Origin: Pseudomonas sp. DY-1
GTDB lineage: Bacteria > Pseudomonadota > Gammaproteobacteria > Pseudomonadales > Pseudomonadaceae
Direction of reading: 5' to 3'
NCBI RefSeq assembly: GCF_003626975.1
Contig: NZ_CP032616.1
Coordinates: 4,192,001 to 4,256,000, forward strand
Length of the DNA: 64,000 nucleotides
In this document: in pieces, positions 9,021 through 16,933 of the stretch
How positions within the stretch are numbered: position 1 is the stretch's first letter
Layout: every line of letters starts with the position of its first letter
Made by a program: the position numbers and the translations under genes
The notes under the pieces: generated by a model
The model's input: only the letters and a program-made list of their open reading frames with translations
Told to the model about the DNA's origin: nothing
Database searches by the model: none

Positions 9021-9866
9021 ATGAAGCAGTTCGCTACTCGTTGCCTGCCTGTTGTCGCCTTTTCCCTGCTGCTGGCCGCCTGCCAGACCGCCCAGCAAGT
9101 GGCCGAATTGCCAACGGACGAACTGGTGAGCAGCTTTCAACACCTCGACCGTGACCTTACCGAAGGCAAGCTCACCGAAGCAGAAGCCCGTCTCGAGGAC
9201 CTCGAGCGTAGCGCCGCTGGCGATACCCGCCTGGAGCAGTATCAGCGCCAGCTCGCCGATGCCTGGCTGAAGCGTGGCCAGGCCGCCCTGCAACAGGGCG
9301 ACCTGGACAACGCCGCCAAGGCCCTCAGCCATGCCCGCAGCCTGATGCCTCAGGCGCCGGCCCTGACCACTGGACTGGACGGAGCCATCGACAAGGCCCG
9401 TGAGGACGCCGAAGCTCGCGCAGAGCAGGCCCGCCGCGCCAGCGAAGCCGCAGCTGCCAAGGAAAACGCAGCGCGCCTGGAACAGGCCCGCCAGTTGCGC
9501 GAAGCCGCCGAGCGCCAAGCCGCCGCCATCCAGGCGAACGCCACACTGCCCAACGCCCCCGAGGGTGAAAAACCCGTCGCCCAGGCCGCCAAACCGCTGC
9601 GCGCCTTACCGCCGCTGGTGGAAATGCCCCAGCTCGACCGTGATGACAACGAGAACCTGCGTCGCCTGCTGGATGGTGTGGCCGCCGATATCGTCGCTCA
9701 CGATTGCGCCGTGCAGATTCAGGTGCGCGAGGCCAAGGACTATCCATGGGTCGCCGCCCTGCTGTCGGCACGGGTGAAGAAACTCGACCCTGGTTTCAAG
9801 ACGCAGTACAGCCAGGCCCTGAAGCCCGACCAGGTCCCGCGCCTGGTGCTCAGCCCCCGCCACTGA
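9021..9866 (+). CDS. outer-membrane-type lipoprotein with TPR-like and coiled-coil regions
   Basis: Unknown function; a conserved neighbour of metNIQ in Pseudomonas. The 281-residue protein has a lipoprotein signal ending LLLAAC (Cys21). A helical region with TPR-like pattern (about 35-125) is followed by an Ala/Glu/Gln/Arg-rich coiled coil (about 130-185) and a globular C-terminal domain. The ATG at 9021 fits the signal peptide; codons upstream of it do not. It is divergent from the GMC gene across about 200 bases. Confidence 0.8.
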   Translation: MKQFATRCLPVVAFSLLLAACQTAQQVAELPTDELVSSFQHLDRDLTEGKLTEAEARLEDLERSAAGDTRLEQYQRQLADAWLKRGQAALQQGDLDNAAKALSHARSLMPQAPALTTGLDGAIDKAREDAEARAEQARRASEAAAAKENAARLEQARQLREAAERQAAAIQANATLPNAPEGEKPVAQAAKPLRALPPLVEMPQLDRDDNENLRRLLDGVAADIVAHDCAVQIQVREAKDYPWVAALLSARVKKLDPGFKTQYSQALKPDQVPRLVLSPRH

Positions 9867-9941
9867 ACGCCCCTGCCGGGCGGCGACTAGACTGCACGAA
9901 GTCCACCTGTCGCTTATTCCTCGTTGCTATAGCCTTAGGTC

Positions 9942-9956
9942 CAGAAAGATTTTCTG
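9942..9956. promoter_or_regulatory. perfect palindrome upstream of metNIQ
   Basis: CAGAAA-GAT-TTTCTG, a perfect 6-3-6 inverted repeat about 75 bases before the metN start. It lies just after a TATAGC-like -10 candidate, so it could be an operator. The binding factor is unknown. Confidence 0.4.
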
Positions 9957-9989
9957 TGCCTATGTGCCAGCAGGTAAACTTGCCGGTTT

Positions 9990-10006
9990 TTAGCCGATCC
10001 GGCTAA
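9990..10006. promoter_or_regulatory. second perfect palindrome upstream of metNIQ
   Basis: TTAGCCG-ATC-CGGCTAA, a perfect 7-3-7 inverted repeat ending 24 bases before the metN GTG. No T-run follows, so it is not a simple terminator. It may be an operator or a leader hairpin. Confidence 0.45.
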
Positions 10007-10030
10007 CGACGAACCCACAAGGTTTCCGCA

Positions 10031-11038
10031 GTGATCGAATTCCATAACGTCCACAAGGCGTACCGCGTTGAAGGCCGCGAAATCCCGGCCCTGCAGCCGA
10101 CCGACCTCGCCATTCAGAGCGGCGAAGTATTCGGCCTGATCGGCCATTCGGGTGCCGGCAAGAGCACCCTGCTGCGCCTGATCAACCGCCTTGAAGAGCC
10201 CACCGGCGGTCGCATCGTCATCGACGGCGACGACATTACCGCCCTGGACAGCGAAGGCCTGCGCCGCTTCCGCCAGCGCGTCGGAATGATCTTCCAGCAC
10301 TTCAACCTGCTGTCGTCCAAGACCGTCGCCGAGAACGTCGCCTTGCCCCTGAAGCTGGCAGGCGAGCTGTCGCGCACCGAGATCGATCGACGCGTCGCCG
10401 AACTGCTGGCCCGCGTGGGCCTCAGTGACCACGCCCGCAAGTACCCGGCGCAACTCTCTGGCGGCCAGAAGCAGCGCGTGGGCATTGCCCGAGCCCTGGC
10501 TACGCAGCCGAAAATCCTGCTCTGCGACGAGGCCACCAGTGCCCTCGACCCGCAGACCACGGCCTCGGTGCTGCAACTGCTTGCCGAGATCAACCGCGAA
10601 CTGAAGCTCACCATCGTCCTCATCACCCACGAGATGGATGTGATCCGCCGGGTGTGCGACCGCGTGGCAGTAATGGACGGCGGCGTGATCGTCGAGCAGG
10701 GCACGGTAGCCGATGTGTTCCTGCATCCCCAGCACACCACCACCCAGCGCTTCGTGCTGGAAGATGAGCAGGTCGACGAAGGCGAGCAGCGTGACGACTT
10801 CACCCACGTCAGCGGCCGCATCCTGCGCCTGACCTTCCGTGGCGAAGCTACCTACGCCCCGCTGCTGGGCACCGTCGCGCGCCAGACCGGCGTCGACTAC
10901 AGCATCCTTGCCGGCCGCATCGACCGCATCAAGGACACCCCCTACGGCCAACTGACCCTGGCCCTGGCCGGCGGCGACATCGACGCCGCGCTTGGCTGCT
11001 TCCGCGCGGCGGACGTGCACCTGGAGATCCTGCGCTGA
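10031..11038 (+). CDS. metN: methionine ABC transporter ATPase MetN
   Basis: Powers uptake of D- and L-methionine. The 335-residue protein has Walker [10 protein letters not shown] at 38-46, signature LSGGQKQR, Walker [12 protein letters not shown] and a C-terminal NIL/ACT-like domain (about 260-335) that in MetN binds methionine and inhibits transport. The start is GTG. Its end touches metI (ATG within the stop region), the first junction of a metN-metI-metQ operon. Confidence 0.94.
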   Translation: MIEFHNVHKAYRVEGREIPALQPTDLAIQSGEVFGLIGHSGAGKSTLLRLINRLEEPTGGRIVIDGDDITALDSEGLRRFRQRVGMIFQHFNLLSSKTVAENVALPLKLAGELSRTEIDRRVAELLARVGLSDHARKYPAQLSGGQKQRVGIARALATQPKILLCDEATSALDPQTTASVLQLLAEINRELKLTIVLITHEMDVIRRVCDRVAVMDGGVIVEQGTVADVFLHPQHTTTQRFVLEDEQVDEGEQRDDFTHVSGRILRLTFRGEATYAPLLGTVARQTGVDYSILAGRIDRIKDTPYGQLTLALAGGDIDAALGCFRAADVHLEILR

Positions 11039-11703
11039 TGGAAGCCTTGCTCGCCAATATCGACTGGTACGAAATCTGGCTCGCCACCCTCGACACCTTC
11101 CTGATGCTGGGTGGCTCGCTGCTGTTCACCGTGCTGCTGGGCCTGCCGCTGGGCGTGCTGCTGTTCCTTACCGGCCCGCGCCAGCTGTTCGAGCAGAAGA
11201 CCATCTACGGTCTGCTGTCGCTTCTGGTGAACGTGCTGCGCTCACTGCCCTTCATCATCCTGCTGATCGTGATGATCCCGTTCACCGTGTTCATCACTGG
11301 CACCTCCCTGGGTGTCGCCGGTGCCATTCCACCGCTGGTGGTGGGTGCCACGCCGTTCTTCGCACGCCTGGTGGAAACTGCCTTGCGCGAGGTGGACCGC
11401 GGCATTCTCGAAGCCACCCAGGCCATGGGCGCCACCACGCGCCAGATCATCTGGAACGCCCTGCTGCCGGAAGCGCGGCCGGGCATCTTCGCCGCCATCA
11501 CGGTCACCGCCATCACGCTGGTGTCCTACACCGCCATGGCGGGTGTGGTGGGCGCGGGTGGCCTCGGCGACCTGGCCATCCGCTTCGGCTACCAGCGCTT
11601 CCAGACCGACGTGATGGTGGTCACCGTGGTCCTGCTGCTGGTGCTCGTACAGATCCTGCAAACCGTCGGCGACAAGCTGGTGGTGCATTTTTCCCGTAAA
11701 TGA
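11038..11703 (+). CDS. metI: methionine ABC transporter permease MetI
   Basis: Inner-membrane channel of the methionine importer: 221 residues, five predicted helices, and the permease EAA-type segment EATQAMGATTRQIIWNALLPEA near residues 123-144 that docks with MetN. It starts at the last base of metN. The spacing to metQ is 54 bases. Confidence 0.94.
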   Translation: MEALLANIDWYEIWLATLDTFLMLGGSLLFTVLLGLPLGVLLFLTGPRQLFEQKTIYGLLSLLVNVLRSLPFIILLIVMIPFTVFITGTSLGVAGAIPPLVVGATPFFARLVETALREVDRGILEATQAMGATTRQIIWNALLPEARPGIFAAITVTAITLVSYTAMAGVVGAGGLGDLAIRFGYQRFQTDVMVVTVVLLLVLVQILQTVGDKLVVHFSRK

Positions 11704-11757
11704 CCTGGTGCCGGCGCCATCCGCGCCGGCCCGATGACTTCCCAAAAGGAGCCGTTC

Positions 11758-12534
11758 ATGAAGAAATTGCTGGTGGCCTTCGCCGCACTGACCGCCCTCT
11801 CCGCCCAGGCCGACACGCTGAAAGTCGCCGCTACCCCGGTGCCTCATGCGGAAATCCTCGAGTTCATCAAGCCGCAGCTGGCGAAGGAAGGCGTGGACCT
11901 GCAGGTGAAGGTCTTCACCGACTACGTGCAGCCCAACGTGCAGGTTGCCGAAGGCCGCCTCGACGCCAACTTCTTCCAGCACCAGCCCTACCTGGATGAG
12001 TTCAACAAGGCCCGTCAGACCAAGGTGAAGCTGGTATCCGTGGTTGGCGTGCACGTCGAGCCCTTCGGCGCTTATTCCAGCAAGGTGAAGTCCCTGGCCG
12101 AACTGCCGGAAGGCGCCCAGGTGGTCATCCCCAACGACGCCACCAACGGCGGCCGCGCCCTGCTGCTGCTGGACAAGGCCGGCGTGATCAAGTTGAAGGA
12201 CAACACCAGCATCACCGCCACCCCGAAGGACATCGTCGAGAATCCGAAGGGCATCAAGGTGCGTGAACTGGAAGCCGCCACCCTGCCGCGCGTGCTGAAC
12301 CAGGTGGACCTGGCGCTGATCAACACCAACTACGCGCTGGAAGCCAAGCTGAACCCCACCAAGGACGCCTTGGTGATCGAAGGCAGCGACTCGCCCTACG
12401 TGAACATTCTGGTTGCCCGCGAGGACAACAAGGCCAGCGCCGACATGCAGAAACTGGCCAAGGCCCTGAACAGCCCCGAGGTGAAGAAGTTCATCGAGGA
12501 GAAGTACAAGGGCGCCGTAGTGCCGGCGTTCTGA
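11758..12534 (+). CDS. metQ: methionine-binding protein MetQ (NlpA family)
   Basis: Periplasmic substrate-binding protein of MetNI. The 258 residues begin with a cleavable signal (ALSAQA, then DTLKVAATPVPHAEIL). Unlike E. coli MetQ there is no lipobox cysteine, so it should be a free periplasmic protein. The ATG at 11758 follows an AAAAGGA ribosome site; an in-frame ATG 24 bases upstream lacks one. A strong terminator follows, closing the operon. Confidence 0.92.
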   Translation: MKKLLVAFAALTALSAQADTLKVAATPVPHAEILEFIKPQLAKEGVDLQVKVFTDYVQPNVQVAEGRLDANFFQHQPYLDEFNKARQTKVKLVSVVGVHVEPFGAYSSKVKSLAELPEGAQVVIPNDATNGGRALLLLDKAGVIKLKDNTSITATPKDIVENPKGIKVRELEAATLPRVLNQVDLALINTNYALEAKLNPTKDALVIEGSDSPYVNILVAREDNKASADMQKLAKALNSPEVKKFIEEKYKGAVVPAF

Positions 12535-12552
12535 TCACTTCGCGCTGAATGA

Positions 12553-12582
12553 AAAAGCCCGCTCGATTGAGCGGGCTTTTTT
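12553..12582 (+). terminator. rho-independent terminator after metQ
   Basis: AAAAGCCCGCTC and GAGCGGGCTTTT arms around a GATT-type loop, followed by T residues, 18 bases after the metQ stop. Confidence 0.85.
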
Positions 12583-12615
12583 GTGGGTGCCGAGGTATCG
12601 GTGGGCAGCGCCACC

Positions 12616-12660
12616 TGTAGGGGCGAATTCATTCGCCAAGGGGTGCGAAGCGGCCCTGAG
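12616..12660. repeat. REP-type element next to the sco stop
   Basis: TGTAGGGGCGAATTCATTCG followed by a GCGAAGCGGCCC segment; the same unit as the left arm at 42744. It abuts the stop codon of the sco gene and lies between convergent metQ and sco. Confidence 0.7.
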
Positions 12661-12661
12661 C

Positions 12662-13297
12662 TCAGCCCTTCGGCGTCACCAGCCCCGGCAGTTGTTCCTT
12701 GAGCTTCTGATTGTTCAGCGGCGAACGGATGAAACCGCGCTGGGTGCCGTCAGGGCCCAGGACCACCAGGTTGCCGCTGTGGTCCACGGTGTAGTTTTCC
12801 TTGCTGGTGTCAGCCGGGATGAAGGGGATGCTTACCGCATTGGAGAGTTTCTGCAGGGTCGGCAGGTCGGCGGTCAGGCCAATGAAGGCCGGGTCAAAGT
12901 AGCCCAGGTACTGCTTTAGCTGTTGCGGCGTGTCGCGGCTTGGGTCGACGCTGACGAGGATGATCTGCAGGTTGTTGCGCGCCGCCTCCGGCAGCAGGCC
13001 CTTGAGTTCGCGCATCTGCGCCAGCGTGGTGGGGCAGATGTCCGGGCAGAAGGTGTAGCCGAAGAACACCAGGCTCCACTTGTCCTTGAACTGGTCGACG
13101 CGCATCTTTTCACCGTCCTGGTTGGTCATTTCCAGCGCCGGCAGGGTGCGGCTCTGCGGCAGCAGGACGATGCCGGCATCGAGCAACTTGGTCGGGTCGG
13201 CCTGAGCCTGGCTGGTCAGGACCTTGTGCACGGTGAGGCCGAGCACCACGGCAACCAGGGCGACGAGGACGAAGACGGTTTTCTGGATTCGGGTCAT
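12662..13297 (-). CDS. SCO1/SenC copper chaperone for cytochrome oxidase
   Basis: Membrane-anchored thioredoxin-fold protein that delivers copper to, or reduces, the CuA site of cytochrome c oxidase. The 211 residues include an N-terminal membrane helix (about 7-24), the copper motif CPDIC and the distal histidine in TVDHSG. Its ATG overlaps the ctaB stop by four bases, so it is the last gene of the ctaA-ctaB-sco run. Confidence 0.92.
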   Translation of the reverse strand: MTRIQKTVFVLVALVAVVLGLTVHKVLTSQAQADPTKLLDAGIVLLPQSRTLPALEMTNQDGEKMRVDQFKDKWSLVFFGYTFCPDICPTTLAQMRELKGLLPEAARNNLQIILVSVDPSRDTPQQLKQYLGYFDPAFIGLTADLPTLQKLSNAVSIPFIPADTSKENYTVDHSGNLVVLGPDGTQRGFIRSPLNNQKLKEQLPGLVTPKG

Positions 13298-14199
13298 AGG
13301 TTCAGCATCAGGTAGTGGTCCACCAGCAGGGCGATGAACAGCAGGAAGAGGTAGGCGATAGAGTACTTGAAGGTCTTGATCGCGGCGTGCGGTCGGCTGT
13401 CACGGTACAGCACCCAGGCCCATTGCAGGAAGCGCGCACCCAGGGCCACCGCGCAAACCAGATAGAGCACGCCGCTCATGTGGATGGCATAGGGCAGCAG
13501 GCTCACCGCGAACATCACCAGCGTATAGAGCAGGATGTGCACCTTGGTGTAGTGCTCACCGTGGGTCACCGGCAGCATCGGGATATCGGCCTTGGCGTAT
13601 TCCTCTTTGCGATGAATGGCGAGCGCCCAGAAGTGCGGTGGGGTCCAGGCGAAGATGATCAGTACCAACAGTAGCGGCTCTGCGGTGAGATGGCCGGTCA
13701 CGGCGACCCAGCCGAGCAGTGGTGGTGCAGCGCCGGCCAGGCCGCCGATGACGATGTTCTGCGGCGTGGCGCGCTTGAGAAATCCGGTATAGAGCACCGC
13801 GTAACCCACCAGTGAAGCCAGGGTCAGCCAGGCGGTCAGCTCGTTGGTGAAGGCCAGCAGCAGAGCCTGGCCGAGCACCGCCAGGACGAAGGCGAATCCC
13901 AATGCCGCAGTCGGCGAGACGCGACCGTTGACCACGGGCCGCTTCAGCGTGCGCGCCATGATCGAGTCGATGCGTCGGTCCACCACATGGTTGACCGCCG
14001 CCGCCGCACCGGCACACAGGCCGATGCCGAGGTTGCCGAACAGCAGCACTGTCCAGGGCACACCGGCGCGGGTGGCGAGGAACATGCCGACCAGGGAAGT
14101 GATGAGCATCAGCACCACCACCTTGGGTTTGGTCAGTTCCAGGTAGTCGCGCCAGCTGGCACGGGCCTGGCTGTGTCCTTGGCTGAGCAGAGTGGCCAT
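13294..14199 (-). CDS. ctaB: protoheme IX farnesyltransferase (heme O synthase) CtaB/CyoE
   Basis: UbiA-family integral membrane prenyltransferase that converts heme B to heme O for CtaA. The 301 residues include the first Asp-rich motif NHVVDRRIDSIMART near 71-85 and about nine hydrophobic helices. It sits 12 bases after ctaA and overlaps sco. Pseudomonads may carry a second copy (cyoE) elsewhere; its place in the cox cluster argues for the ctaB role. Confidence 0.93.
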   Translation of the reverse strand: MATLLSQGHSQARASWRDYLELTKPKVVVLMLITSLVGMFLATRAGVPWTVLLFGNLGIGLCAGAAAAVNHVVDRRIDSIMARTLKRPVVNGRVSPTAALGFAFVLAVLGQALLLAFTNELTAWLTLASLVGYAVLYTGFLKRATPQNIVIGGLAGAAPPLLGWVAVTGHLTAEPLLLVLIIFAWTPPHFWALAIHRKEEYAKADIPMLPVTHGEHYTKVHILLYTLVMFAVSLLPYAIHMSGVLYLVCAVALGARFLQWAWVLYRDSRPHAAIKTFKYSIAYLFLLFIALLVDHYLMLNL

Positions 14200-14211
14200 G
14201 GCGTGTTCTCC

Positions 14212-15297
14212 TTATTTACTGTGCGAAGTGATCGCCGTAGGAGCGAGCTCTGCTCGCGAATCCCCGGCAATCCCGCGTTCGCGAGCAGAGCTCGCTCCTA
14301 CAAGAAGTGCTGAAGCGCGCACCCGGTAGTTGACCGAAACCAGCACCAGCAGCAGCAACGCGCCGCCGCCGTTGTGGGCGACCGCCACCGGGAGCGGCAG
14401 ATGGAACAGCACGTTGCTGATGCCCAGACCTATCTGCAGGCACAGGGCAGCCAGCAGCAATCCGGCAAGACGCGGCAGGCCCGCGCCGCGCAACTGCCAG
14501 GCGAGGGCCAGCAGCACCAGGGTCACGGCTAGAGCGCCGAGACGATGCGTCATGTGAATGGCGGTGCGGGCGTCACTGTCGAGCTGGCCGCCCAGGTAGT
14601 TGGGGCCGATGTGCTGGGTCAGGTGGAAGCCGTTGGCGAAGTCCATCGCCGGCCACCACTGCCCATGGCAGGTGGGCAGGTCGACGCAGGCAACCGCCGC
14701 ATAGTTGGAACTGACCCAGCCGCCCAAAGCGATCTGCCCGATCGCCAGTGCCAGCCCCAATGCCGCCCAGCGTCGCAGCCGAGCAGGCAGCGCCAGGGCA
14801 GGGAAGGCATTGGACAGGCGCAAGGAAAGCAGCAGCAGCAGGGACAGCGTGGTGAATCCTCCCAACAGGTGCGCAGTGACCACCTGCGGCCAGAGTTGCA
14901 GAGTCACCGTCCACATGCCGAACGCGGCCTGGGCGACGACCACAACCACCAGCAGCAGCGGTAGCTTCAGCGGCTGACCGTCACGGCCGCGCAAGCTCAC
15001 GGCATGGATAGCCAGGCCAAGGATCACCAGGCCGAGGGTTCCGGCGAAGTAGCGGTGGACCATCTCGTTCCAGCCTTTATCCGCTTCCACGGGTGCGTGG
15101 GGGAAGTTGGCTTCGGCGTGGGCCAGCTGGGCCTCGGACTGCGGCACGCTGATGAAGCCATAGCAGCCCGGCCAGTCCGGGCAGCCGAGGCCGGCGTGAG
15201 TCAGGCGGGTATAGGCGCCCAATAGCACCACCACTACCGCCAGCAGGGTGGCGAACAAGGCGAAGTGAAATCCGGGCCGGTTCTTGTACTTGTCCAC
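14212..15297 (-). CDS. ctaA: heme A synthase CtaA with a REP-encoded C-terminal tail
   Basis: Oxidises heme O to heme A for the aa3-type oxidase; about eight membrane helices in 361 residues, with conserved histidines on helix ends (for example MVHRYFAG, TAHLLGG, THRLG). The natural end of the family is expected after the last helix near NYRVRAS. Here the frame continues about 30 residues into the REP palindrome at 14237-14301 and ends in TAITSHSK. The tail is therefore repeat-derived and probably dispensable. Confidence 0.9.
   Translation of the reverse strand: MDKYKNRPGFHFALFATLLAVVVVLLGAYTRLTHAGLGCPDWPGCYGFISVPQSEAQLAHAEANFPHAPVEADKGWNEMVHRYFAGTLGLVILGLAIHAVSLRGRDGQPLKLPLLLVVVVVAQAAFGMWTVTLQLWPQVVTAHLLGGFTTLSLLLLLSLRLSNAFPALALPARLRRWAALGLALAIGQIALGGWVSSNYAAVACVDLPTCHGQWWPAMDFANGFHLTQHIGPNYLGGQLDSDARTAIHMTHRLGALAVTLVLLALAWQLRGAGLPRLAGLLLAALCLQIGLGISNVLFHLPLPVAVAHNGGGALLLLVLVSVNYRVRASALLVGASSARERGIAGDSRAELAPTAITSHSK
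14237..14301. repeat. REP inverted repeat inside the 3-prime end of ctaA
   Basis: Two perfectly complementary 24-base arms (14237-14260 and 14278-14301) containing GTAGGAGCGAGCTCTGCTCG, separated by 17 bases. It is translated as the end of CtaA. Confidence 0.85.
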
Positions 15298-15334
15298 AGC
15301 AGCCGCTCCTCACCTTTCCGGAGAAAGGGGTCGT

Positions 15335-15916
15335 TCAACCGATATTGGAAAGCTTCAGCAGGTGACGCAGGTCGTTGAGGATCTTCTTGCCTTTGGTGGT
15401 GCCGTCGTAACGCAGGACGAGATTGCCGTGGGGGTCGACGATCCACAACTGGGCACCACCGAGGTTCTCGGTGGCCTTGCTGTAGGTGGCCGGTTCCAGG
15501 CCATAGCGCTTGAGGCGTGGATATTCCTGTTTGAGTTTTTCGGCGTAGTCGGCCGGCATCCCGGTAACGGCCACGGCATGACTGGCACGAGAGGCATCAC
15601 GCCCCAGACCGATGTGGATCTGCCGCGCGACGAACACCATTTGCTGGCAATCCTGCTCGCAACCTACCGGGGCGGTGACCAGCAGTTGCCAGGTTTGCTC
15701 TGGCATCGCGTCCCGCACACCCAGTTCGGCGATGGTCTGGCCATTGCCAATGAGTGTGCCGTGATAACTGCGCCCCTCAGGCACCCAGAAGCTGAACTTG
15801 TACATGGCCGTGGCCAGCAGCATCGGACCGATCACCACCATCAGGATCAGCAGCAGCTGGATGCGACCACGGCGCCGTGGCGGTGCGTTCTCAGGCATGG
15901 CGAGTACTGGGTTCAT
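15335..15916 (-). CDS. membrane-anchored SCO/thioredoxin-like protein of the cox cluster
   Basis: Conserved in this position in Pseudomonas but usually left as hypothetical. The 193 residues have one membrane helix (about 19-38) and a soluble domain that resembles the SCO/thioredoxin fold, with a CEQDC (CxxxC) pair at 86-90 and QLWIVDPHGNLVLRY late in the protein. This suggests a copper or thiol role in oxidase assembly (inference). The start at 15916 has an AGGACGGG site and overlaps surf1 by 26 bases. An ATG at 15898 is possible but has no ribosome site. Confidence 0.8.
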   Translation of the reverse strand: MNPVLAMPENAPPRRRGRIQLLLILMVVIGPMLLATAMYKFSFWVPEGRSYHGTLIGNGQTIAELGVRDAMPEQTWQLLVTAPVGCEQDCQQMVFVARQIHIGLGRDASRASHAVAVTGMPADYAEKLKQEYPRLKRYGLEPATYSKATENLGGAQLWIVDPHGNLVLRYDGTTKGKKILNDLRHLLKLSNIG

Positions 15917-16619
15917 TGTTGTTTTCCCGTCCTTTGCGCAATCCGAAGTAAATGAACAGGCCGAGCAGAGCGGTCGCCAGGGCGAACCATTGCACGGCGT
16001 AGCCGAGGTGTTTTTCCGGTCCCATGGCGACCACGGGCCAGTCGGTGCGGTACGCCGCCGGGCCTTCCTCCAGGCGCAGCTCAAGAGGCACGCCATTGCG
16101 GCCCAGGCTCTGCCAGAGGGCGACGGCATCCACTTGGCTGACCAGTTGCGGCCAGCCGCTCGCTTCAAGGTGTTTGAGTTCGAACGCTACGCCCGGCGGC
16201 ACGTAGGCCCAGGCTGTCAGTTGCTGAACGCCATCAGGGGTGCTGAAGATGGGCGCGACGCGGCGATCAGGCCAGGGCAGCCAGCCACGGTTGACCAGCA
16301 GCCAACGGCCGCTCGAGTCGTCCTGGAAGGGTTGCAGCAGCTCAACCCCAGCCTTGCCATCCCGGATGCGGCTGTCCAGCAGCAGGCTGTGCGCAGCATC
16401 GAAATGCCCGTGTAGGCGCACCCGCAGGTAGGCGGGGTTGGCACTGGTGAGGAAGTCATCTAAGGCGAGCGGGGCGGAGATACGGCGGGCCTCGGCGGCA
16501 GCCAGCAGCTGGCGTTTTTCCTCTGCACGGGACAGCTGCCAGAAGCCCAGGCCGATCAGCACCGGCAACAGCGCGAGTACCACCAGGGTAGGTACCAAGC
16601 CGGGCCGGAATGCACTCAT
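15891..16619 (-). CDS. SURF1-family cytochrome oxidase assembly protein
   Basis: Assists heme A insertion or assembly of cytochrome c oxidase subunit I. The 242 residues have the SURF1 plan of two membrane helices: one N-terminal (about 7-27, followed by FWQLSRAEEK) and one near the C-terminus (about 207-230), enclosing a periplasmic domain with VNRGWLPWPDRR. The ATG at 16619 gives the usual SURF1 N-terminus; upstream in-frame codons do not match. It overlaps the following SCO-like gene. Confidence 0.9.
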   Translation of the reverse strand: MSAFRPGLVPTLVVLALLPVLIGLGFWQLSRAEEKRQLLAAAEARRISAPLALDDFLTSANPAYLRVRLHGHFDAAHSLLLDSRIRDGKAGVELLQPFQDDSSGRWLLVNRGWLPWPDRRVAPIFSTPDGVQQLTAWAYVPPGVAFELKHLEASGWPQLVSQVDAVALWQSLGRNGVPLELRLEEGPAAYRTDWPVVAMGPEKHLGYAVQWFALATALLGLFIYFGLRKGRENNNEPSTRHA

Positions 16620-16688
16620 GGGCGTCGTCCGTGACGCTGAACAGGGCTGGCTATACTGCACAACATCCCCCTTCCCCCGGAGTCACGC

Positions 16689-16892
16689 ATGCTCAAGGCT
16701 GCGATCGTCCTCATGTTGCTTGCCACAGTGGTCAGCCTGTTCAGCGGCCTTTTCTTCCTGGTCAAGGACGAAGGCCGCAGCTCCCGCGTGGTCAATGCGC
16801 TAACGGTTCGTGTAGTTCTGACCGCCCTGACCCTGGCACTCATTGCCTGGGGTTTCTACAGCGGCCAGTTCGTTTCCCATGTCACCTGGTAA
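16689..16892 (+). CDS. DUF2909 twin-transmembrane small protein
   Basis: 67-residue protein with two hydrophobic helices (about 4-24 and 42-60) joined by a short polar loop, the pattern of DUF2909. It is encoded opposite to the cox genes, between surf1 and the COX III gene, the same place as in other pseudomonads. Function unknown; the location suggests a link to oxidase assembly or the heme-copper membrane environment. Confidence 0.82.
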   Translation: MLKAAIVLMLLATVVSLFSGLFFLVKDEGRSSRVVNALTVRVVLTALTLALIAWGFYSGQFVSHVTW

Positions 16893-16914
16893 GCCAGAGG
16901 TCCCCACCTCTGGC
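16893..16914. terminator. hairpin between convergent DUF2909 and COX III genes
   Basis: GCCAGAGGT-CCCC-ACCTCTGGC, a perfect 9-base stem in the 41-base gap between two convergent stops. There is no clear T-run on either side, so activity is uncertain. Confidence 0.5.
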
Positions 16915-16933
16915 CACCGCCGTCACAACATCT

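Noticed and set aside
8820..9518. N-terminal extension of the GMC oxidoreductase
   Set aside because: It is antisense to the lipoprotein gene and lies outside the FAD-binding fold.
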